Assembly: GCA_026745465.1 (NCBI GenBank)
Contig: JACYXH010000100.1
Span: forward strand, 1,294,501-1,358,500
Source: Lota lota
Taxonomy: Eukaryota; Chordata; Actinopteri; Gadiformes; Lotidae
Reading direction: 5' to 3'
DNA length: 64,000 nucleotides
Every line of letters starts with the position of its first letter. Position 1 is the stretch's first letter. The position numbers and the translations under genes were made by a program. Under the pieces are notes generated by a model. The model did not search any database, was not told the DNA's origin, and saw nothing but the letters and a program-made list of their open reading frames with translations. Shown in pieces: positions 57,991-64,000 of this stretch.

Positions 57991-60900
57991 GGGTATGGGG
58001 GGTTCATTGCAGACAGACAATGTTTTTTTTATTCTGCATGACTGCAATAATTGAGCCATCCCCTGCAGTCTGTTTAGCAGATTTATGCCTCAAGAACACT
58101 TCATTCTTGAAGTGCTGTCGAGAATCTGCATCCAGAGGATCTGTGGGCCAGGAGAGCGGCTGTAGTTTACATGTAGGGTATCACGTCAGGGATTGGGGGA
58201 AAAAAAGCATTCTGTCTTTTGATAAAAAAACATCAGTGATGGAGAATTTTCCAAAGGCATGTAGAGCAGCCTGGAGTTGAGACGGTGTGTTTATCTCATA
58301 GCTTTTGATGTGACTTGGGAACATTAAATGTTAAACTGAATGGGGCCTTCTGCTAGCGAGAATGACTAATAGCCTATCAGGGGTAAGGAGCTGAGACAGC
58401 TGTATTCCGTTTCCCCTCAAAGCTACAAGGCGTGACGTGCACTTTCAGAATATAATACAACAATGCCGAGTAGCATGACATGACACTGGAAAATATACCC
58501 CTGAGAGTGTCGAATGCTAGTTGGTTCCTTTGGTAGTTGGGTTCAGTCATCTGTGTATCATTCTACAAAAAGAACAAGGACAACCAAAACAATTGTGGTT
58601 CCCCCCCACAGTCAATGCATTTTCCAAGCAGGTGCTAGCGTCAGAATACCAATAGTATACATTTGCACCATTTTATTTGTTGTTGCTGTGGCTCAATTTA
58701 GTTTGTTAATACTCAATCACCCACAGGGAGCCGGCGAAGATTGAGACAGCTTGTCATGTAACAGAGATGCCCAGACCTCACACCACACAAACAAACGCAT
58801 TGTAAATGCCCTGATGTCATCAATAGTCCCCAGTAAGATAGCTAGCACTTAAACTATTATTGTCACTTTTCAGAAAGAGATTTGATACTGCAGATTACTG
58901 CAGTTATCTTTTTCCCATACATAACCCAACAGCCTTTGTTTATTTATTTTTCTTTCAAAGTGTAATTTGTGGTGCAGAGCAGGATCAGCTTAAACGCACT
59001 CTATCGTTCGTGGTTTAACTGTGCTGGACTGTACATTTGCACGGTTTCATGGGTTTCCATGGGCTTCTGACTGTAAGAATACTGACTTGTATTGCACTGC
59101 TGCACTCGAAAGCTTCCCACGGAAAAGCCACAGCCAAAAGTGTCAAAGTTGGTTAAAATGAAAATAATGTATGTGATAGCCAGTGGCAGTTTGTGTACTT
59201 GTGGAGCAGCTTGTATTAATATGGGAAGCACATCTCGCCTGTGGATAATGTAAAGTGGGTTGTGAGACAGCACGCAAAATGAGAAAGGACAGATCTAGAC
59301 CTGTGGACAGCTCTGCCCTTGGGTTAAAATCATCTCAAATTAAAGTTAAAAAGCAATCATTTCTTTCTCGGCAAAGGTTTGCTTTAGCTGAAAGTCGTAC
59401 ACTAAACTGTGACTGGAGAAATATTGAACATTCAATTGACATGACGAGAGTGAGTCGTGTTTTATTTTATTTGCTATGCATTCAACCAATAAGGTGTCAC
59501 TCTTAGACGTATTGAGTAATTATTTACTGTGTGTGAAATGCATCCACAGAAAACAGGAAATGGCACATATTAGGAAAATCATCTAATCAGTAATGTGATC
59601 ATTTCACTGGTATAGTATTATTTCTAAGTCAGATAGCCCAACTTTGGGTATGACTTTGCTCATTCTAACTATGGATTTATTTCCAGTCCCACTATATTTG
59701 AGCAAATCTAGCTAACGTTAGCTGTCAACTTGAAAAATTAACCATAGTTAAAGGTCTACAATCTAATGATGCATGCAAGCCATCAAGCTAATTGTAGAAG
59801 AATTCATTTCTCACCACCAAAATGGTGCGTTGTCGATTTTCACTTTAAACTGCCAAAAGGTATCTATCTATCAATGGCCAATCTGCATTAACACTTCATA
59901 AAAAACATTCCAAAGACCAGCACCAATGCTTCTTTTAAAATCAATAATCTAGTTTACACATTATGTTCCCTGTCATCACTTTCTTTCGTTTGTACAGATT
60001 TTTTTTGTTCTATTCATTTGATGGTATCTTTGAGATTGCGAGAGACAAACTGGTGTATGCATTAGTAAAATATCGATAACCCAGAAATCTGCACCTTTCC
60101 CCTCTTCCAGTTAATATAAACAGCCCATCCCCTAATTAACTAATTAATTGCACTGCTACTTGAACTAACAGGCTGCTAATTGTTCATGTGTATTACTTTG
60201 TGCACAATGGGATCTTTCCCTAGTCATGATACATCTGAGTTGTCACACTGTTATCGGATGGGAAAAAAATGTCATTGAACTTGGCCTAAGCTTATTCATC
60301 TGTCTACCGTTTCTACTTTCGGTGTAGAAAGTAGGCAAACCGAAATTGAAATATCAGACAAGCAGCCATTTTATTTGTAAATGCGCCCATATGGAGCCGG
60401 AGATGAAGACAGAGTTGATAGCCTCCTTCATGCCGAGCAGCGTGCGTAATCCGTTTGATTTAGCAGTCTCCCTGATCCTGAATCACACCTCGCCGTCTGA
60501 GGAAATGGACTGAAGGGAATGAAACGACTCCCACTGTCACGGCGCGTTTTGGAGGCCGACAGCAGACGTTGCGCTGCGGTACAGACGGACACATTTGTAA
60601 ACTTGGCTGCGCGTCATTTGTTGTGACTCGTGCTGTGGACAGGTGGGAGACCGACGCAATCGCCCGTGCGTCGCTCTGCCCTTGGTGCCCTCCTCTCCGG
60701 GACTGGATAAATGGGAGTGCTCCCTGTTTTCTTTCCTTTCAGTAGTGTCTCTGTGTGTCCTCAGTTCAGTGTTCATCCCCCTTTCCCCCCGGCAAGGTAA
60801 AATGCTAAGCAAAATCAGCACAGATGCAGAACAACTGGTTGTTGACGAATAGGATCAGGCATACCAGGTTGTGTTAGGTGTAATTATGAGCATCATATTA

Positions 60901-62485
60901 GTATTCTGATGCAGACTGCTGATGTTGTCATCTTGGCCTGCTCTTCCCACTTTTGCCAAGCACAAGACGTGACCAAGTCAATAGTGTAATCTGAATAATG
61001 CATAAATTAAAGGCAGGGACGGGGAGTGGTTTCTACGACAACGGAGCCTCCTGAAGGGAGAGCACCAGAGGTGGCTGTGGAAACCTTAAAGGGCAGAGAG
61101 TGTAGTTTGAGTGTACACCAATGGGACAGGCATCTGTCTATCGTGCAATGCAAGTGCTATTGTTATGCCGCAGCATATGAATATGGGGATTTGTATGTGG
61201 TTGTGTGTGTGTGTGTGTGTTGTGTGTTAGATATTTCTCTCCCGAAAGAGGGATTGAAGTGGCCAACGCTCAAGTGCATTTGGGGGGAAAATTGGAGGGA
61301 AGTGGAAAAAGCTCGATATCGCATGTTCTGTTAAGCATCGGCGTCATAGATAGATCAGTGAGGGAGATTGTTCTAGGAGCTGCGAAGAGGGGCACTTCAT
61401 CAAGGATCAGAGGCTCGCTATTGATCTCCTCTCGTCCATGCAATGTTTGACACCGGAAAATCCTCCATGCTGCCGGTGGCTCGCTCTCGTCCGCGCCCCG
61501 ATTGTAACACAGAAGGCTGATCCTTCCGGGGGCGACGTGCAGCACTTCGGGTCTTGTGGTTCGTCTGTTCCCGCTTGCAAGCGTTGTTTCCCCATGAACA
61601 GTTATATCCTATCTCTGGCATGGCCCCGTCGCTGCTCTGGTTTGAAATGGTTTTGTTTGTTTGTAAGCCTATGTCGTTTACTAGGATCCCCTCAGCCACA
61701 CGACATAGCAAACCTGTTCCTCAGATCAAATGAATTTGCATCATTGCTAGCTTTCTTGCCGCAACATTTGTTTCCCCCTTGGTTTCAGTTCATGGTCACG
61801 CAAGGAATTAAATCAATGACTTCATTAAAATTCTTATAGGGCATGTGTTGGGATTAAACACTGCATATAGGCTACCCAAACAATATTCACAGAAGTGGAA
61901 CCATTGTAAACACTCAAACTTGGATGGCTTGGCCTGGTGTCTACCGGTAAACACACACCACAGCCTGATCCTCTCATCTTGCTGAGTTGCTTCTACCTTG
62001 CAGGCCCTGCTGGCATTGAGAGATGTTGGCAGTGATTCACCCAATCGAATCAATGCTATACGTTGATATTCACAACGATGTTGTTTCTTCACTATTCTTT
62101 CTGTTAATTATTTAATACGGTACTATGGTGAGACAAATTTATTTTAGGAAATGTTAAGGTTTAAATCAAACATTGTTAACATTTGTAGTCTAAGGCAATG
62201 CAGCCCCTTAATGTCAAGTTGAGGTATACTTTAAAACAGGGCTGACGTTTCAGTGTCCTTCGCTAACCCGTACTCTCAAAGCTGTGGAGAAAATGTCTGG
62301 TAGTATTATGCTTGGAACATGCATGGTTATTCATTCAGTGGGATATGCGTCATGCAATACCACCAGCCACATACAGTGTCACATATGCAAGACATACATT
62401 TCTGGCATTTTCTCTATAATGGGATTTAATACAAATCCGGCTAGAAAATCCATGCATGCGCACGCACGCCCCCACACACACTCAA

Positions 62486-62566
<81 letters not shown>

Positions 62567-64000
62567 GAAAAATAAACGTCAATGACACACACAACACATA
62601 CACCATATGGCGACAAAACATACACCCACACTCAAATTTACTGGCCATCTTCTTTCAAGCCAAGTGTGAAGAAGTGTTTGAAAGCATTGAACCAGGACAT
62701 TCCTGCCTCAAACCTACACATTTCTACTATGTAACATGTATCTTACTAATGATCTCTCCCCTGGAGTAAGACTTCTGGCCCACAGCCATTACAATTTGGA
62801 GGGTAGAGGACGCTTTGTCACATGACTCCAAAACTATTTATACATAGCTCGTGACCGAAATTGTATTGTGACCAAGAATAACTGCTAACAATTAGGGATG
62901 ACATGGAGGAAAATAAAACCATTATGCAAGGGCCCTGCCGAGAGCGTTCTGTTATGTTGGTTTTAACCACTCATTAGTCCTCCATGGTCACAATTGCTCA
63001 CACATCGCATATATTAACATGTTTTACCTTAACACATGGCAACAGATCCCCTGTGTGAGTAGGTAGAACCTTTTTGTGTTTGTTCTGTTCAACGCTTCGT
63101 CTATGGCTTATGTTTTTCAGAGCCTAAAGTCTAGTTCATTCTAACTCAAAAAAGGGCACAACCCACGAGTAATTGCAATAGTAATGTTTCATAGTTTGTA
63201 TTGGTCCTAATAGCCTCCTGCATCATATTTAAATTTACATTTGAATTCTTTTATTCGATTTCTCCTTTCTTTTTCGTTTTAGAGTGACGTGGTCTGGTAA
63301 AATTGTGTTAATATTGGAGGGACTATGTTCACCTATCCAAAATATCTGGTGTCTTTTCCTACGTTTTTGTAGTTAATCTTTTCAATAAAACCCTTTTTTC
63401 CGAGGATATTCTAAGGTCTTACTCCTGTTGGGGAACTACTGCCCCAAAGTCCATTTTCTGTGCCAAATTTTCCCACTCCTAGTTTGTTCCACACTGCTCA
63501 GGTGCATCCGCATCTAAACTGGGTATACATTGTTCCTTATAGCCATATGTGTGGTATCTATGTATACATGTATGGCTTGCATAGGCGAAATCCCTGTTGG
63601 AGCTTGTGCACTGGGAATGTCGTCGTCAAGGACTTGGCCTGTACTGGCCAAAGTGATGGCCTCGTCTACGACTGCATTGAGTAGCCAAGTGTCAAGTTCC
63701 TTGATCGATTTCTAAATTGTATTTAGTCCTTTAGTCTGTAAAACTAAAGGTCATAGCTCACAAATAAGATAGCGATCATGGTGGGCAACATGGTGGGCTC
63801 AGAAGAGCACCCGCTCACTATGTAGCTATAAGTAAATATATATATATATCCAATGTTAATATATAGTTAATATATATATATATATATGTATATGTGGCTC
63901 ATTCTATGGTAACAAAAACACAACGATTCTTATTTTCTTGGGATTATACACTAATTAAAACATACTTCAATTTCTGCTAAGTCCGTTCCGCTAGATGACA
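56775..64000. other. Gene-poor right end, including the 3'UTR of LRRTM4-like B
   Basis: An A-rich AATAAA near 56847 is a possible early polyadenylation site. Otherwise AT-rich sequence with simple repeats: (CA)n/(TA)n 57434-57500, (TG)n plus G20 at 57946-57993, (CA)n 62487-62563, (TA)n 63836-63893. No further gene recognised on either strand. Confidence 0.6.

Noticed and set aside
60537-60852. Overlapping ~70-95-codon frames on both strands
   Set aside because: No domain, signal peptide or splice evidence; composition fits random open frames.

Overview
This is vertebrate nuclear DNA from a ray-finned (teleost) fish. It holds four protein-coding genes with vertebrate exon-intron structure, recognised from their predicted proteins. 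It also carries a very high load of (CA)n/(GT)n microsatellites and of C or G homopolymers of about 25-40 bases. Such microsatellite density is typical of cod-like fishes (Gadiformes), but that placement is only an inference.

Layout. (1) 656-21658, plus strand: the last 42 exons of dock5, a Rac guanine-nucleotide exchange factor. It enters from the left without its SH3-domain exons, and its 3'UTR runs to about 23.05 kb. (2) 25088-26041, minus: a single-exon bitter-taste-type (T2R-like) receptor. (3) 28736-32267, minus: a seven-exon CTX-family immunoglobulin adhesion receptor (VSIG8/CXADR-like) whose cytoplasmic tail and 3'UTR each contain a tandem repeat. (4) 32.3-46.3 kb: no gene recognised, mostly AT-rich DNA and simple repeats. 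(5) 46325-48199 minus and 54436-56774 plus: two divergently transcribed LRRTM4-like synaptic adhesion genes, 6.2 kb apart. (6) 56.8-64 kb: no gene recognised.

The genes do not form a pathway. dock5 is a cytoplasmic Rac activator, the T2R is a chemosensory receptor, the immunoglobulin receptor is a junctional adhesion molecule, and the LRRTM pair are postsynaptic organisers. Transposon relics are few: a tRNA-type SINE, a short inverted-repeat MITE and a 0.9-kb foldback element, all in dock5 introns. I saw no retrovirus-like, Polinton-like or toxin element, no CRISPR array and no bacterial operon.

Three reading-frame breaks interrupt otherwise well-conserved genes: two in dock5 and one in the minus-strand LRRTM4-like gene. 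All lie in short or long homopolymers, so assembly error is the first explanation to exclude. The most interesting structures are a duplicated 3' splice site in dock5, a dock5 exon flanked by complementary (GT)n and (CA)n tracts, a minisatellite apparently seeded from the stop-codon region of the immunoglobulin gene, a foldback element with long arms, and a large hairpin near the 3' end of an LRRTM gene. I found no convincing wholly new system.
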